64,000 nt of DNA from Bolinopsis microptera (Eukaryota > Ctenophora > Tentaculata > Lobata > Bolinopsidae). Below the pieces are notes generated by a model. That model did not search any database, was not told where the DNA came from, and saw only the letters and a program-made list of their open reading frames with translations. Location of the stretch: the NCBI RefSeq assembly GCF_026151205.1, contig NC_087082.1, positions 5,463,908-5,527,907 on the forward strand, given 5' to 3'. The number at the start of each line of letters is the position of its first letter. Position 1 is the first letter of the stretch. Positions 62,739 to 64,000 of the stretch are shown one piece after another. A program made the position numbers and the translations under genes.

Positions 62739-62812
62739 AGGGTCAGTAGCTCAATTGGTAGAGCAAGAGACGCGAAATCTCGAGGTTCTGGGATCATTCC
62801 CCAGTTGTCCCT
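62739..62812 (+). tRNA. tRNA-like sequence, probably a tRNA-derived pseudogene
   Basis: Folds as a cloverleaf. The acceptor AGGGTCA pairs with TGTCCCT with one T:T mismatch. The D-stem is GCTC/GAGC with loop AATTGGTA, the anticodon stem GAGA/TCTC, and the T-stem CTGGG/CCCAG. The A box TAGCTCAATTGG is good, and TTTTT follows at 62,815 as a Pol III stop. Against function: position 33 is G instead of the near-universal U (loop CGCGAAA, nominal anticodon CGA); the T-loop ATCATTC is atypical; and one unpaired base follows the T-stem. A CGA (Ser) tRNA should also have a long variable arm, which is absent. Confidence 0.45.
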
Positions 62813-62819
62813 AGTTTTT

Positions 62820-63240
62820 CAGAGTTAATCATCACATATAGACAGCATGAGAGTAGGCCTGGCCATCTCGAAGTGATAACCTAATATTTATTAAGCTTAA
62901 TAACACATTCTATTTATATTATCCGAACATAATACTACACTTTAACATCGACACTATAACAATACATAATGCAATCTCCAATCCAGTAGTTCGCAGATTG
63001 TTCCTAACCAGATAACCTAATATTAACTAACATATTATATCACGTGGTAGTGAGTATCACGTGATATTGGTAAAATACACGTATTTTATCAAGTTAACAC
63101 ATAATATTAGACGTATTATGTGCATAATTTGTACAGATAATTCGTTATTCAGACAATATAGAACTCTATTACGGGTGCCGTATTACAAATTATATACTTT
63201 AGATAGAGTGGTTGCACCAAATTATACAATACGATCTCTA
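62820..63240. other. Spacer, AT-rich
   Basis: Begins with the third copy of the palindrome-arm block (62,850-62,878). Nothing else recognised. Confidence 0.4.
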
Positions 63241-63645
63241 GAACTGTACAGTGTGAGACAGTGCACAGTGAGCATACCTCAAACTGTACAGTGTAAGACA
63301 GTGCACAGTGAGTATACCTCAAACTGTACATTGTAAGACAGTGCACAGTGAGTATACCTCAAACTGTACAGTGTGAGACAGTGCACAGTGAGTATACCTC
63401 AAACTGTACAGTGTGAGACAGTGCACAGTGAGTATACCTCAAACTGTACAGTGTGAGACAGTGCACAGTGAGTATACCTCAACCTGTACAGTGTAAGACA
63501 GTGCACAGTGAGTATACCTCAAACTGTACAGTGTGAGACAGTGCACAGTGAGTATACCTCAAACTGTACAGTGTGAGACAGTGCACAGTGAGTATACCTC
63601 AACCTGCACAGTGTAAGACAGTGCACAGTGAGCATACCTCAAACT
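63241..63645. repeat. 40-bp tandem array, about 10 copies
   Basis: The unit is GTACAGTGTGAGACAGTGCA followed by CAGTGAGTATACCTCAAACT, with few substitutions. Each copy contains GTGAGTAT, a good 5' splice-site match on the plus strand. No adjacent exon was established. Confidence 0.96.
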
Positions 63646-63908
63646 CCGGAGCGAGTGTTCTGTGTAGATCGTACTGTGTAGATTGTATTGTATAATGTAC
63701 ACTGTAAATCTGCTTGGTATCAAGTAAAATAGCTGTGTTGTATTTACAAGATCTTGATTGTTATTTATAAACTCGTGTGATTACAATATCTTGTTCTATT
63801 ACATATTATGAAGATCATGTACAAGGAAGCTATATAACGATATTATAATATTATTACGTTATAATATTACTAATATTACTATAAATTTATAATATTACTA
63901 TATTACAG

Positions 63909-63999
63909 GTCGTCAACACTTAGTAATGAAAATACTGTAAACTCCTGTTCAGTTAAAGTAAAGCAGCCTGCACGGACTAGAGAAAGTAACGCAAAATAA
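63909..63999 (+). CDS. Possible terminal exon of a plus-strand gene
   Basis: Follows TATTACAG. One base, then SSTLSNENTVNSCSVKVKQP and ARTRESNAK-stop (TAA at 63,997). Hydrophilic Ser/Lys/Asn-rich tail. No homologue recognised and no partner exon confirmed, so this could be chance. Confidence 0.25.
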
Positions 64000-64000
64000 G

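Overview
This is repeat-rich, AT-rich eukaryotic DNA, almost certainly from an invertebrate animal. Two intron-split genes are recognisable, both on the minus strand. One is CAD, the fused pyrimidine-synthesis enzyme typical of animals and their relatives. The other is a pseudokinase of the NRBP (nuclear receptor-binding protein) family. The telomere-type repeat present is TTAGGG. I cannot place the species further.

Genes. Ten consecutive CAD exons run from 25,277 down to 13,869. They join in frame into about 588 residues, covering the second carbamoyl-phosphate-synthetase ATP-grasp, the regulatory MGS domain and most of dihydroorotase. The 5' part (GATase, CPSase A, start of CPSase B) and 3' part (end of dihydroorotase, linker, ATCase) were not found in the window. 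Four consecutive NRBP exons run from 47,473 to 44,347, covering the end of the pseudokinase domain and the region after it; its ends were not found either. Weaker candidates are a plus-strand single-pass membrane protein exon (26,695), a short secreted acidic peptide (30,829) and a plus-strand terminal exon (63,909).

Repeats fill most of the rest. 1-4,015: GGA-rich microsatellite around a 2.9 kb inverted-ended element. 4,785-5,600: ~260-bp tandem repeats. 6,930-8,452: a long-armed inverted repeat. 8,886-12,040: about 50 copies of a 62-bp hairpin repeat. 13.9-25.6 kb: CAD, with a tandem array touching most of its exon edges. 27,047-30,061: a palindromic element with a (TTAGGG)17 core. 31,008-44,268: about seven copies of a 1.82-kb satellite that looks like unpolished long-read sequence. 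44,581-45,826: another inverted-ended element. 47,884-52,640: a 4.8-kb decamer satellite. 54,321-62,126: a 7.8-kb composite element with 0.9-kb terminal inverted repeats and an 8-bp target duplication. 62.3-63.65 kb: a 161-bp-arm palindrome, a tRNA-like sequence and a 40-bp array.

The most interesting signal is that CAD tandem arrays are anchored on splice sites. A 51-bp array (about 69 copies) repeats one exon's 3' splice site with 20 nt of exon. A 49-bp array (10 copies) repeats another exon's 5' splice site with 34 nt of exon. A two-copy version of the same event sits at the next exon, and four more arrays end at or within about 20 nt of acceptors. Correct splicing must therefore pick the exon-proximal site from dozens of near-identical copies.
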